A stretch of DNA of 9,716 nt from Nostoc sp. CHAB 5715 (GCF_020829685.1 NZ_JAIVFR010000165.1:1-9716); one strand, 5' to 3'. Shown: positions 1 to 6,930, counted from the first letter of the stretch. Numbers and translations are program-made. Notes: generated by a model from the sequence alone, not told the origin.

Positions 1-74
1 GTCCACCCAAGGGACGTAAGTCATTGGCATCTGTGGAACTGCCAAATTTTCGCCCCAAGAGTCAATAGTTAGTT
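1..74. other. Unassigned sequence at window edge
   Basis: Two readings are open and neither can be chosen. On the plus strand, one frame stays open from base 3 and ends at TAG 66-68, with a plausible C-terminal tail ending ELPNFRPKSQ. It would be the 3' end of a gene converging on the cyclase gene. On the minus strand, another frame stays open from about base 75 to the edge and reads SWGENLAVPQMPMTYVPWVD. It could be the 5' end of a gene downstream of the cyclase, but there is no clear Shine-Dalgarno sequence. The piece is too short to recognise a family. Confidence 0.25.
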
Positions 75-137
75 GTCATTTGTCATTTGTCCTTAGTCAT
101 TTGTCTAATACTAATGACCAATGACTAATGACTAATT
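75..137. repeat. Nine tandem heptanucleotides (STRR-like), folding as an inverted repeat
   Basis: The sequence divides exactly into nine 7-bp units. Four are GTCATTT-like (75-102), one is the centre GTCTAAT (103-109), and four are ACTAATG-like (110-137). The second half is close to the reverse complement of the first, so the block can form an imperfect hairpin of about 22 bp centred near 107. Short tandemly repeated heptamers are well known in heterocystous cyanobacterial genomes. The repeat overlaps the end of the neighbouring minus-strand cyclase gene, whose TAG stop is at 127-125. It could act as a transcript-end structure for that gene, but it has no clear terminal T run. Confidence 0.85.
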
Positions 138-2347
138 CTTACTTCTGACTTTGGAATTATGGCTTCTGGGTTGGTTTTTATTACTTGAGCACGCGATCGC
201 GGTTTGCCTGTGGCGATCGCATAATTAATCGCTAACAGCCATAGCCACAATCCTGGATTCCGGGGTTCCAGCCACAAACCTACCCGATTCAACAAGGGCC
301 CGAACCACGGACTCAGCAAAGCACCAACCAGGGCATGACGACCGAAGTTGAAATAACTACCAAGCCATCGCCCTAAATCTCTGGGGCCAGCAAGTTCCCA
401 AATCCATAAAAGTAAGGCAGGATTTTTTCTAGCTGCTTTGAGTGCTAGGCGGTTAAAGGTTAACCAATCACACCTATCTTTAATGAAGTTATCTGCTACT
501 TCTTGGGGTTCGTCTGCTAACAATCCAAAGAAGGTGTTGAGCATGGAGTTAATGCGCTGGGGTGGTAAAAATTTCCCAGTGGGTACCATCATGCCTTTGG
601 AAAATAGCCAAGTCACGGAAACGTTGCTTTGGTAAGCGCGAATTTGGTTCAAGTGGCAAAAACTCAACAAGTCATGCTTGAGAGCAATATCCAACAGCGT
701 TGTTAAACGCTCTAAGTTGCGAACTAGCGAACCAAAACCGGTAAAGACGAGGGGAGACTGGAGTGATGCAGCATCACCGATCGCAATCAATCGATCAAAG
801 GCAACTGTGCGATCGCTACTTCCCACACTAAAATGCCCTGGTATATACCCAAATGTCGGTTTCTTCCACACCAATTTGTCCATATCGCACCTGCGATACT
901 CTGGCAAAATCGTGAAAAAGTCCTCGTACATCTCTAGCAAGGAACCGGGATTTTCAGCATTGACCTCATGGTAATGAAATAAATAAATCGTCAGTTCATC
1001 ATCTGCCCCAGGAAACAATTCCCAAATCAACTGCCTTCCCCGCGAAATATCCCCATGACTATAAAGAACGTCCCCATATTGGGAATCCCATACCCCCGGT
1101 TCAAATCCGCTCTCAATTGCTGCTCCCACCGTCGGACATACACTATCAAAAGCACGACCACTATTTAATTGCCAAGCGATGGGGGACGCAGTTCCCATTG
1201 CATCTATTAGCAGTCGTCCACTTACTTGCTTCTCAATCTGACTGGGTAAGTGCTTGACTTTCAAAAGAACTTGTGATATATCAATATCTGCACGGATAAA
1301 CTCTGTTTCATCCCAAATATCACCGCCTGCCGCTTGCAGTTTTTGCCCACACATTCGGAGCCATTTTTCAGAATCTAAGCCTAAATTTAGGACTGTGGGT
1401 GTGTGAAGGACGGGCGATCGCAGTTTCGATGGATTATTAGCATCAAAAAACTTATTGAATCCATCTTTGTATTCTCTGGCAATGATGGTTTCTAACTCAG
1501 CGGGAGTGACTAAACCCAGGTTAACTAAGCTTTGAATCTCATCGCGGGAAATATTCCATTCTCGGTTCATCCGCCCAAAGGGCATTCGTTCCACCAGCAG
1601 GACTTTATATCCGAGTTTTGCCATCAGTGCTGCATGAATCGCGCCTAGTGCGCCACCAATGTAGATGATGTCATAAGTGGGGGATGAGGGGGATGAGGGG
1701 GATGAGGGAGATGAGGGGGATATTATTTTTCCATCTCCTCCTGCTCCCCCTGCTCCCTCATCTCCCCCTGCTCCCTCATCTCCCCCTGCTCCCTCATCTC
1801 CCCCTGCTCCCCCTGCTCCCCAGTCCCATTGATTAGAAAACACCACCTGACGAGGCTGCTGCGGATTCCGTACTCCTTCGCGCCATCGTTGTTCCCACCA
1901 GTAGGCACGCGTTAGGTCATATTCACCGTTGGGCATTTTCTGAAAATACTTGACGGTGAGGGGGTAAGTTGAGCCTAGTGCTGCAAAAATCGATTGCTTA
2001 GATAAATCAATTGCTGGCGGTTCTGCGTAATAATGCGGAAAACGGCTTCTGATTTCTTTGGTTAGGCGTTGCAAAATCTGCTCCTCTTTGGGAAAGGGTT
2101 GTTCTGCCCAACGAAACACTTTCAGATAAGTAGTTCGTTGCACCGACCAGACAAATACCGAAAGTTCCGCAGGCAAGTTTTCCCAAAGAGCCACCCCAGC
2201 AGGTGTAGTAGCACTGGGGATTTTGAGGCGAAAGCCTTCCGAAGTAAGCACTTTTTCTCCATTTCCGGGTTCAAAATCTGTTTGTAACCAGCTACGCACA
2301 GTTGCTATATCCGAAGTTGGAACTTCTAAATAAAGAATTTCTCTCAT
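125..2347 (-). CDS. cruA: CruA/CruP-type lycopene cyclase family flavoprotein
   Basis: 740 aa. In this family the enzyme closes the ends of lycopene to give beta-rings in carotenoid synthesis, probably at the thylakoid or cytoplasmic membrane. An N-terminal family-specific region (about 1-175) is followed by a dinucleotide-binding Rossmann fold (225-254, IYIGGALGAIHAALMAKLGY). Next is the hallmark FGRMNREWNISRDE (257-270). A second flavin motif reads AIGDAASLQSPLVFTGFGSL (522-541). A basic, tryptophan-rich C-terminal extension runs to about 720. The FGRMNREWNIS form and the length favour CruA over its paralogue CruP. I am sure of the family and less sure of the symbol. The start ATG (2347) follows AGGA by 4 nt on the minus strand, with a promoter candidate at 2388-2415. 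Two oddities stand out: a roughly 47-residue Gly/Asp/Glu then Pro/Ser repeat (177-223) before the FAD domain, and C-terminal residues encoded by the 75-137 repeat. Confidence 0.85.
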   Translation of the reverse strand: MREILYLEVPTSDIATVRSWLQTDFEPGNGEKVLTSEGFRLKIPSATTPAGVALWENLPAELSVFVWSVQRTTYLKVFRWAEQPFPKEEQILQRLTKEIRSRFPHYYAEPPAIDLSKQSIFAALGSTYPLTVKYFQKMPNGEYDLTRAYWWEQRWREGVRNPQQPRQVVFSNQWDWGAGGAGGDEGAGGDEGAGGDEGAGGAGGDGKIISPSSPSSPSSPSSPTYDIIYIGGALGAIHAALMAKLGYKVLLVERMPFGRMNREWNISRDEIQSLVNLGLVTPAELETIIAREYKDGFNKFFDANNPSKLRSPVLHTPTVLNLGLDSEKWLRMCGQKLQAAGGDIWDETEFIRADIDISQVLLKVKHLPSQIEKQVSGRLLIDAMGTASPIAWQLNSGRAFDSVCPTVGAAIESGFEPGVWDSQYGDVLYSHGDISRGRQLIWELFPGADDELTIYLFHYHEVNAENPGSLLEMYEDFFTILPEYRRCDMDKLVWKKPTFGYIPGHFSVGSSDRTVAFDRLIAIGDAASLQSPLVFTGFGSLVRNLERLTTLLDIALKHDLLSFCHLNQIRAYQSNVSVTWLFSKGMMVPTGKFLPPQRINSMLNTFFGLLADEPQEVADNFIKDRCDWLTFNRLALKAARKNPALLLWIWELAGPRDLGRWLGSYFNFGRHALVGALLSPWFGPLLNRVGLWLEPRNPGLWLWLLAINYAIATGKPRSRAQVIKTNPEAIIPKSEVRISH
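1679..1823 (-). repeat. In-frame 9/18-bp repeat tract inside the cyclase gene
   Basis: On the plus strand, four GATGAGGGG units (1683-1718) are followed by a 16-bp AT-rich centre (1719-1734). Then come 9-bp units of the CTCCCCCTG type (1735-1823), including three perfect copies of CTCCCTCATCTCCCCCTG at 1753-1806. The two sides are partly complementary and could fold back. All periods are multiples of three, so the gene stays open. The minus strand encodes repeated GAGGDE (from 18-bp units) and then repeated PSS (from 9-bp units). The tract sits between the N-terminal domain and the Rossmann fold, where it would form a flexible linker. Both strands carry at least four closely spaced runs of three to five G. 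Confidence 0.9.
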
Positions 2348-2387
2348 CGTTTCCTGACATCTCCGATCAATCTACTTACTAAGACAG

Positions 2388-2415
2388 ATTTTATGAAGGC
2401 ATAAAGTAAGGTAAA
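2388..2415 (-). promoter_or_regulatory. Possible sigma70-type promoter for the cyclase gene
   Basis: Read on the minus strand: TTTACC (2415-2410), a 16-bp spacer, then TAAAAT (2393-2388). The -10 box matches TATAAT at five of six positions and the -35 box matches TTGACA at four of six. It lies about 40 bp upstream of the cyclase ATG. This rests on motif match alone. Confidence 0.35.
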
Positions 2416-2507
2416 CTCCGCCCTATTACTTTCGTAAAGATTCAGTGAAGAAATTTTAATAATTTGTCAAATTTATTGTTCATTTTGTATTTCTGTAAAC
2501 CCACGCC

Positions 2508-2741
2508 ATGAATTATCCCATTCCAGACAGTCCCCAGGAAATTGTTGCTCTGCGACAACAGCCGATTGATGAAGAACTAGTTGCCAGTGCGATCGCTGGA
2601 GTTATTAAAATTGTCCGCGCTCAGGGTCAATCTTTGGAAGAATTAACCGCTCAGTTGCTAGCAGATGATCCACTGCTGGATCAGCAACAACGTCGCTGGT
2701 TGAGCCAATTAGTTGCCCAATCTTGGGAAAAGTTCTCCTAA
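2508..2741 (+). CDS. Small protein of unknown function (77 aa)
   Basis: I do not recognise a named family. The 77-aa product is soluble, with no signal peptide or membrane segment. It has an acidic, glutamine- and leucine-rich helical character: an amphipathic stretch at about 18-50 (EELVASAIAGVIKIV, then SLEELTAQLLADDP) and a C-terminal helix with tryptophans at about 64 and 73. The gene reads as genuine cyanobacterial coding sequence, with an in-frame HIP1 site (GCGATCGC, 2589-2596). It is divergent from the cyclase gene across a 160-bp AT-rich spacer. ATG 2508 has no obvious Shine-Dalgarno sequence. A weak TTGTCA (2464-2469), 18 bp, TATTTC (2488-2493) pair could be its promoter. A short conserved hypothetical protein is the safest label. 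Confidence 0.7.
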   Translation: MNYPIPDSPQEIVALRQQPIDEELVASAIAGVIKIVRAQGQSLEELTAQLLADDPLLDQQQRRWLSQLVAQSWEKFS

Positions 2742-2784
2742 AACCTTGCATTATGATGAAGTTTTTGTCGCAGCATTAGATTTC

Positions 2785-2843
2785 TAGGTCTGCACCTAAA
2801 TGTTGGCGATGCCTGCGGCGGGCTGCGCCTACGCATTTTAGGT
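2785..2843. repeat. GC-rich palindromic repeat element flanked by an inverted repeat
   Basis: The core GGCGATGCCTGCGG and on to CTACGC (2805-2834) resembles a GC-rich dispersed repeat that I recall from Nostoc-type genomes; this is recognition, not a search. It is bracketed by ACCTAAATG (2794-2802) and CATTTTAGGT (2834-2843), which are reverse complements apart from one extra T. Just upstream, TAGGT (2785-2789) can pair instead with ACCTA (2794-2798) across a 4-nt loop, so two hairpins compete for the same arm. Confidence 0.65.
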
Positions 2844-2854
2844 ATAGGAGTAAC

Positions 2855-2917
2855 ATGTCTGGAATTGGCAATTGGGTTGCTATTTTTGCATTTACGGCAC
2901 AGAAGCCACTAACTTAA
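2855..2917 (+). CDS. Possible 20-aa hydrophobic small ORF
   Basis: ATG 2855 is preceded by AGGAG (2846-2850) with a 4-nt gap, a better ribosome site than most genes here have. The frame ends at TAA 2915-2917. The peptide begins MSGIGNWVAIFAF and ends TAQKPLT, with a short hydrophobic stretch (about residues 7-13). Nothing recognisable is encoded. It lies directly after the palindromic element, whose right arm nearly touches the ribosome site. An ORF this short can arise by chance, so this is only a candidate. Confidence 0.15.
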   Translation: MSGIGNWVAIFAFTAQKPLT

Positions 2918-3126
2918 CCATATCAGCACTGGGCACTAAGCTGTTAAGCATTTAATTTGCACATTGAGGCCGCAGGGGGGCAGTTCTTGCTGGGAGCAAG
3001 GGAGAGGGTTTGCAGCTTTTTTTGACAATGAAAATAGTGCAACTTGTAGGCGCGACAGCTTAGTACCGCAAGGTGGAAGTCACGCATTCAAAAAGCTTTA
3101 ATTTTGGGCTTTCTGGCTGTAATAAA

Positions 3127-3154
3127 CAGTTATCAGTTATCAGTTATCAGTTAA
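3127..3154. repeat. Heptanucleotide tandem repeat, CAGTTAT type
   Basis: Three perfect CAGTTAT units (3127-3147) and a fourth ending in A (CAGTTAA, 3148-3154). This is an STRR-like cyanobacterial heptamer, different in sequence from the repeats at 75-137 and 4784-4804. Confidence 0.85.
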
Positions 3155-3241
3155 AAGTTGATATACACACAAGTCATCGAATTAACCAAAAATCTTGAAA
3201 AACCTCACCCTGTCATAAGAGGATGTTTGAGATGAATAAGA

Positions 3242-3275
3242 ACCTGCTATCCGCAAGTATAAGCGGATAGTAGGT
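3242..3275 (-). terminator. Strong hairpin, possible terminator downstream of hemB
   Basis: ACCTGCTATCCGC (3242-3254) and GCGGATAGTAGGT (3263-3275) form a 13-bp stem with one G-T pair and an 8-nt loop. Read on the minus strand, it begins exactly at the TGA (3277-3275) of the start-less frame that follows hemB, and is about 155 bp beyond the hemB stop. Only a weak T-rich stretch (TTCTTATTC) follows. Intrinsic termination is plausible but not clear-cut; RNA stabilisation is an alternative. Confidence 0.45.
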
Positions 3276-3436
3276 CATGGGTGGCGCTTGTTAAGATATT
3301 GAGCGATCGCTTTCTTACGGTTTGAGCGTTCCCATAAATCCATTGGTACATCTTGCAGCAGATGTTCAGGGTGTCCACTCCACCTCTCAACTAAAGTTTT
3401 ACCCGCTTGTAAGGTTAGCTGGCGTTTGTCCCTACT
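3275..3436 (-). pseudogene. Start-less coding remnant directly after hemB
   Basis: A minus-strand frame stays open for 53 codons from a TAA at 3439-3437, which lies inside the last hemB codons, to TGA 3277-3275. It has no ATG, GTG or TTG start in its first half; the first ATG (3343-3341) would leave only 22 residues. The translation looks like real protein: about 20 residues beginning DKRQLTLQAGKTLVERWSGH, then MDLWERSNRKKAIAQYLNKR near the end. It includes a HIP1 site (3303-3310). I do not recognise the family. It is probably the 3' end of a gene whose front has been lost, or a tail reached from hemB only by a +1 shift. A chance ORF remains possible. Confidence 0.35.
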
Positions 3437-4412
3437 TTAACCATCGCGCCGCATCCTTGGCATGGTAGGTCAAAATCAAATCTGCCCCAGCCCGTTTAAA
3501 CCCAGTTAAAGTTTCCAAAACCACGCGCTCCTCATCAATCCAACCATTGAGAGCCGCAGCTTTCACCATCGAATACTCACCAGAAACATTGTAAGCCGCA
3601 ACTGGTAAGTTACTCGCTTCCTTCACCCGCCAGATAATGTCCATATATGCCAAAGCTGGCTTAACCATGAGCATATCAGCACCTTCTGCAATATCCAGTT
3701 CAATTTCTTTAATTGCTTCCTTGGCGTTACCTGGATCCATTTGGTAAGTTCTTCTGTCCCCAAATTGCGGTGTCGAGTCTGCTGCATCCCGAAATGGGCC
3801 ATAATAACCTGAAGCATACTTAGCAGCATAAGACAAAATCGGCGTATCTTGAAATCCGGCTTCATCCAAACCCACACGAATTGCCTGGACAAAGCCATCC
3901 ATCATTCCCGAAGGAGCGATGATATCAGCACCGGCTTTCGCTTGCGAAACTGCTGTTTTTTTCAACAATTCCAGAGTTGGGTCATTTAAAACTCGTCCTG
4001 TTAAATCACCAACTTGCAGATAACCACAATGACCGTGACTGGTATACTCACACAAACAAGTATCGGCAATTACAATCAAATCTGGCACTGCTGCTTTTAC
4101 CGCCGTCGCCGCTTTTTGAACGATACCGCAATCATGCCAAGCGCCAGTGGCATCCACATCTTTATCAGCCGGAATCCCAAATAGAATAATAGAAGGAATT
4201 CCTAAGTCGTAAACTTCTTTTGCCTCTTCGACAATTTTATCTACCGAAAGTTGGTAGACTCCGGGCATGGATTTTACTTCGTTAGCGATTCCCTCACCCG
4301 ATACAGCAAATAGTGGGTAAATTAAATCGCTTGTTGTCAAAACAGTTTCACGAACCATCCGGCGCAGTTGAGGATGAGTACGCAGACGACGGGGGCGATG
4401 TATAGGAAACAT
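3432..4412 (-). CDS. hemB: Delta-aminolevulinic acid dehydratase (porphobilinogen synthase)
   Basis: This cytosolic enzyme joins two 5-aminolevulinate molecules into porphobilinogen, the first pyrrole on the route to chlorophyll, heme and bilins. The 326-aa length is normal for the family (E. coli about 324). The zinc-site cysteines C119, C121 and C129 lie in [13 protein letters not shown] (117-129), marking the zinc-using form. The catalytic lysines are K198 in [17 protein letters not shown] (195-211) and the Schiff-base K251 in [10 protein letters not shown] (249-258). [11 protein letters not shown] (219-229) is also typical. ATG 4412 begins [11 protein letters not shown], the expected N-terminus, but lacks a good Shine-Dalgarno sequence. 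The gene stands alone, with a 405-bp spacer upstream. The frame ends at TAG 3434-3432, right beside the start-less remnant. Confidence 0.97.
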   Translation of the reverse strand: MFPIHRPRRLRTHPQLRRMVRETVLTTSDLIYPLFAVSGEGIANEVKSMPGVYQLSVDKIVEEAKEVYDLGIPSIILFGIPADKDVDATGAWHDCGIVQKAATAVKAAVPDLIVIADTCLCEYTSHGHCGYLQVGDLTGRVLNDPTLELLKKTAVSQAKAGADIIAPSGMMDGFVQAIRVGLDEAGFQDTPILSYAAKYASGYYGPFRDAADSTPQFGDRRTYQMDPGNAKEAIKEIELDIAEGADMLMVKPALAYMDIIWRVKEASNLPVAAYNVSGEYSMVKAAALNGWIDEERVVLETLTGFKRAGADLILTYHAKDAARWLK

Positions 4413-4681
4413 AAAATTTTATCAAGAAAAACAACGCAAATGGACACAAAATAAACCGTCACAAAAGCAGGCTAAAATTTTCCTGCCGTCAGACAGACTA
4501 CAAACAGTGCTTAACTGTGCTTTGCCCTACTTTTAATCAAGTTGTGGGGCAATTTTGTATTCTACAGCTTGGTTGTATCTATCCGACGGGCTGGAAAAAA
4601 AACAACATAGTAAGCAATTCAAAATTCAAAATCGTAAAATCCTTTGTTGGCAAAATCGTGGCGAATTGAGGGTTGAAATTT

Positions 4682-4725
4682 AAACGCAAAGGGACGCAGA
4701 GGTAAACGCAGAGGCACGCAGAGAA
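4682..4725. repeat. Two tandem copies of a 22-bp unit
   Basis: The two copies (4682-4703 and 4704-4725) share the pattern AAACGCARAGG followed by ACGCAGAG, and differ at about four positions. Each copy contains ACGCA/AACGCA steps at 10-12 bp spacing. The motif resembles dispersed 'acgcagagg' repeats in Nostocales spacers. No function can be read from it. Confidence 0.75.
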
Positions 4726-4783
4726 TTCGCTACTAATTCATGAAATATTGTACTTGGTAGCAAATAACTGACAATTACCAATG

Positions 4784-4804
4784 CCCCATGCCCCATGCCC
4801 CATG
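4784..4804. repeat. Heptanucleotide tandem repeat, CCCCATG type
   Basis: Three perfect CCCCATG units, with partial units on each side (ATG 4781-4783 and CCCAT from 4805). It lies 13 bp beyond the DUF4870 stop codon. This is a third STRR-like heptamer family in the window. Confidence 0.85.
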
Positions 4805-4817
4805 CCCATAATCTGTA

Positions 4818-5177
4818 TTAAAAAACTCGGAAAATATAGGGATAACGGAAGGGTATATCAGGATTGCTGAAAACTCTGATGACCGCCCAAATTGTTAATC
4901 CCCAGTGTAATATATATCCTAGAGCTGCTAGTGGCCCCAACAATAATAGAGGTAACACTAACCAACCGAATAGAAAAAACAGCGCTCCTAGAATTCCTCC
5001 ATAAAGCCAGACGTTAAAGTGGAAATTGATCGATTCTTTGGCGTTTTCTTTAACAACAGGATCGTCGGATACGAACAGTACGACGATAGGTATACCTACA
5101 GATACCAATGTCGTGCTGAAAAAAATCGCTCCATGCGACAAGGCGGATAGAAGCTTTCGCTTATCTGTGTCGTACAT
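4818..5177 (-). CDS. DUF4870 family small membrane protein
   Basis: 119 aa, no established biochemical function. The family signature is clear: KENAKESINFHF (43-54) between hydrophobic segments, and the C-terminal RYPYIFRVF (111-119), corresponding to the RYP-type end of DUF4870 proteins. Three membrane segments are likely at about 18-37, 57-78 and 82-102, the middle one very rich in Leu, Phe and Gly. The short N-terminus (MYDTDKRKLLSALSHG) is charged. ATG 5177 is well supported by AGGAG five bases upstream on the minus strand. TAATAT on the minus strand near 5213 could be a -10 box, without a convincing -35. The gene is divergent from prfC across 124 bp and separated from hemB by 405 bp, so an operon is unlikely. 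Some relatives have been described as Tic20-like; I would not infer protein import from that. Confidence 0.85.
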   Translation of the reverse strand: MYDTDKRKLLSALSHGAIFFSTTLVSVGIPIVVLFVSDDPVVKENAKESINFHFNVWLYGGILGALFFLFGWLVLPLLLLGPLAALGYILHWGLTIWAVIRVFSNPDIPFRYPYIFRVF

Positions 5178-5301
5178 TGCTTTCTCCTATTTAGTCAGAT
5201 TGTTGGTTATATTACGACCCTATCACGAGCATCGTTGTCTTAAGATTAAAAGACTTACCAGAGTCAAAAAAAATTAAACTAGCTAACAAACAGATACATT
5301 T

Positions 5302-6930
5302 ATGTCTACTGAACTTCAGTCTGAACTTATTCAAGCAGTTGAACTTCGCCGCAACTTTGCGATTATTTCTCACCCTGATGCAGGTAAAACTACACTAACA
5401 GAAAAGCTGCTCCTATACGGAGGTGCTATTCACGAAGCTGGGGCGGTCAAGGCGCGACGGGCACAGCGCAAAGCGACCTCTGATTGGATGGCGATGGAGC
5501 AACAACGGGGTATTTCTATTACTTCCACGGTGTTGCAGTTTGAATACCAGGACTGTCAGATAAATTTATTAGACACTCCTGGACACCAAGACTTCAGTGA
5601 AGATACTTATCGCACACTTGCCGCCGCCGATAATGCAGTGATGTTAATTGATGCGGCAAAAGGTCTGGAACCCCAAACCCGTAAATTGTTTGAAGTGTGT
5701 AAGTTGCGAGGTATCCCAATTTTTACATTTATCAACAAGCTCGATCGCCCAGGAAGGGAACCTCTGGAATTGTTGGATGAAATTGAGCAAGAATTGGGAT
5801 TGCAAACCTATGCAGTAAACTGGCCGATTGGTATGGGCGATCGCTTTAAAGGTGTTTTTGATCGGCATAAGCAAGAAATTCACCTGTTTGAACGCAGCGC
5901 CCACGGCAGCCGAGAAGCCCGTGATACGATTGTGGAATTAGGCGATCCAAGAATAGAAGAACAGCTAGAACAAAGCCTGTACTACCAACTGAAAAATGAT
6001 TTAGAACTCTTAGAAGGAGTTGGCCCAGAGTTAGATTTGCAACTGGTACACCTCGGCAAAATGACGCCTGTGTTCTTTGGTAGCGCCATGACCAACTTTG
6101 GCGTAGAGTTATTCCTCAAGTACTTCCTCGAATATGCCCTCAAACCCGGTTCTCACTACAGCAGTGTTGGCGAAGTTCCCCCTACATACCCGGAATTTTC
6201 GGGGTTTGTCTTCAAGCTGCAAGCGAATATGGATCCAAAACACCGCGATCGCGTCGCATTTATCCGGGTCTGCACTGGTAAGTTTGAAAAGGATATGATG
6301 GTGAATCACGCCCGCATTGGTAAACTCATCCGTCTGTCTCGCCCGCAAAAACTTTTTGCCCAAGAGCGAGAATCGATTGATGTGGCTTATCCTGGCGATG
6401 TGATCGGTTTGAACAATCCTGGTGTTTTTGCGATCGGGGATACAATTTACACGGGACAAAAGCTCGAATATGAGGGGATTCCGTATTTCTCGCCGGAACT
6501 GTTCGCGTCTCTGAGGAATCCCAACCCCTCGAAGTCTAAACAATTCCAAAAAGGCGTTGCGGAATTACGAGAAGAAGGTGCTGTGCAAATTATGTATTCA
6601 ACTGATGAAGCCAAGCGCGATCCAATTTTGGCGGCGGTGGGTCAGTTGCAATTCGAGGTGGTGCAGTTTCGCTTACAAAATGAGTATGGTGTAGAAACCA
6701 TATTAGATTTATTGCCCTACAGTGTCGCCCGTTGGGTTGAGGGTGGTTGGGAAGCATTAGAAAAAGTGGGACGAATATTCAATACCACTACAGTTAAAGA
6801 CAGTATGGGACGACCAGTGTTGCTATTCCGCAACGAATGGAATTGTCAACAATTACTGGGCGACCATCCAGAGTTAAAATTAAGCGCGATTGCTCCAGTA
6901 TTTTCTAGTCAACAAGCAGTGGAGGAATAA
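5302..6930 (+). CDS. prfC: Peptide chain release factor 3 (RF3)
   Basis: RF3 is the cytosolic translational GTPase that removes RF1 or RF2 from the ribosome after peptide release. At 542 aa it is close to E. coli RF3 (529). All GTPase motifs are present: P-loop SHPDAGKTT (23-31), switch [10 protein letters not shown] (67-75), [16 protein letters not shown] (91-106), NKLDR (145-149) and GSAMTNFGV (260-268). The RF3-specific C-terminal domain is recognisable at [20 protein letters not shown] (446-465). The bypassed relative EF-G would be longer and lacks this tail. ATG 5302 has no clear Shine-Dalgarno sequence but gives the expected N-terminus. The 124-bp upstream spacer is shared with the divergent DUF4870 gene. 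The chimeric kinase gene follows 108 bp downstream on the same strand, with no obvious terminator between, so read-through is possible. Confidence 0.97.
   Translation: MSTELQSELIQAVELRRNFAIISHPDAGKTTLTEKLLLYGGAIHEAGAVKARRAQRKATSDWMAMEQQRGISITSTVLQFEYQDCQINLLDTPGHQDFSEDTYRTLAAADNAVMLIDAAKGLEPQTRKLFEVCKLRGIPIFTFINKLDRPGREPLELLDEIEQELGLQTYAVNWPIGMGDRFKGVFDRHKQEIHLFERSAHGSREARDTIVELGDPRIEEQLEQSLYYQLKNDLELLEGVGPELDLQLVHLGKMTPVFFGSAMTNFGVELFLKYFLEYALKPGSHYSSVGEVPPTYPEFSGFVFKLQANMDPKHRDRVAFIRVCTGKFEKDMMVNHARIGKLIRLSRPQKLFAQERESIDVAYPGDVIGLNNPGVFAIGDTIYTGQKLEYEGIPYFSPELFASLRNPNPSKSKQFQKGVAELREEGAVQIMYSTDEAKRDPILAAVGQLQFEVVQFRLQNEYGVETILDLLPYSVARWVEGGWEALEKVGRIFNTTTVKDSMGRPVLLFRNEWNCQQLLGDHPELKLSAIAPVFSSQQAVEE

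Larger units (their letters stand above)
2742..3431. other. Gene-poor intergenic region of about 690 bp
   Basis: There is no complete recognisable gene between the 77-aa ORF and hemB. The stretch holds a palindromic GC-rich repeat with nested inverted repeats (2785-2843) and a 20-codon ORF with a good ribosome site (2855-2917). It also has a small perfect hairpin (CTTGCT, GGG loop, AGCAAG; 2986-3000), a heptad repeat (3127-3154), a strong hairpin (3242-3275) and a start-less minus-strand reading frame (3275-3436). A TATGAT box lies at 2752-2757 without a matching -35. I found no tRNA, rRNA, RNase P, tmRNA or SRP RNA signature. Confidence 0.6.
4413..4817. other. 405-bp intergenic region upstream of hemB, repeat-bearing
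   Basis: This should contain the hemB promoter, but I cannot fix one. Near hemB it is AT-rich, with a partial palindrome GCAGG, 10 nt, CCTGC (4467-4486) that could be an operator or chance. An AATTCAAAATTCAAAAT stretch (about 4617-4633) is typical of Nostoc spacer DNA. Two further repeat blocks (4682-4725 and 4784-4804) lie toward the end of the DUF4870 gene. No ORF here looks coding. Confidence 0.55.

Noticed and set aside
1753..1806. Three identical 18-bp copies as a small CRISPR array
   Set aside because: The copies are directly adjacent with no spacers and lie inside a coding frame; this is a simple tandem repeat.
1723..1908. Minus-strand frame encoding repeated EQGEMR inside the cyclase gene
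   Set aside because: It is the shifted reading of the 9/18-bp repeat tract; the long cyclase frame has the conserved domains.
2986..3000. Perfect CTTGCT-GGG-AGCAAG hairpin as an intrinsic terminator
   Set aside because: No T run follows directly. The T run at about 3017-3023 is separated from the stem by about 16 bases, and no gene clearly ends here.
3022..3198. TTGACA (3022-3027) followed by ATG 3028 and a reading frame interrupted by TAG at 3061-3063
   Set aside because: The frame stops after 11 codons. The open part beyond it runs through the CAGTTAT heptads and does not look like protein. No good -10 follows the -35.
4467..4486. GCAGG/CCTGC partial palindrome upstream of hemB as an operator
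   Set aside because: The stem is only 5 bp, the inner 10 bases are not symmetric about the same centre, and no known regulator consensus fits.
6109..6549. 146-codon open frame antisense to prfC
   Set aside because: It overlaps the conserved RF3 coding sequence and has no recognisable domain; it is a shadow of the codon pattern.
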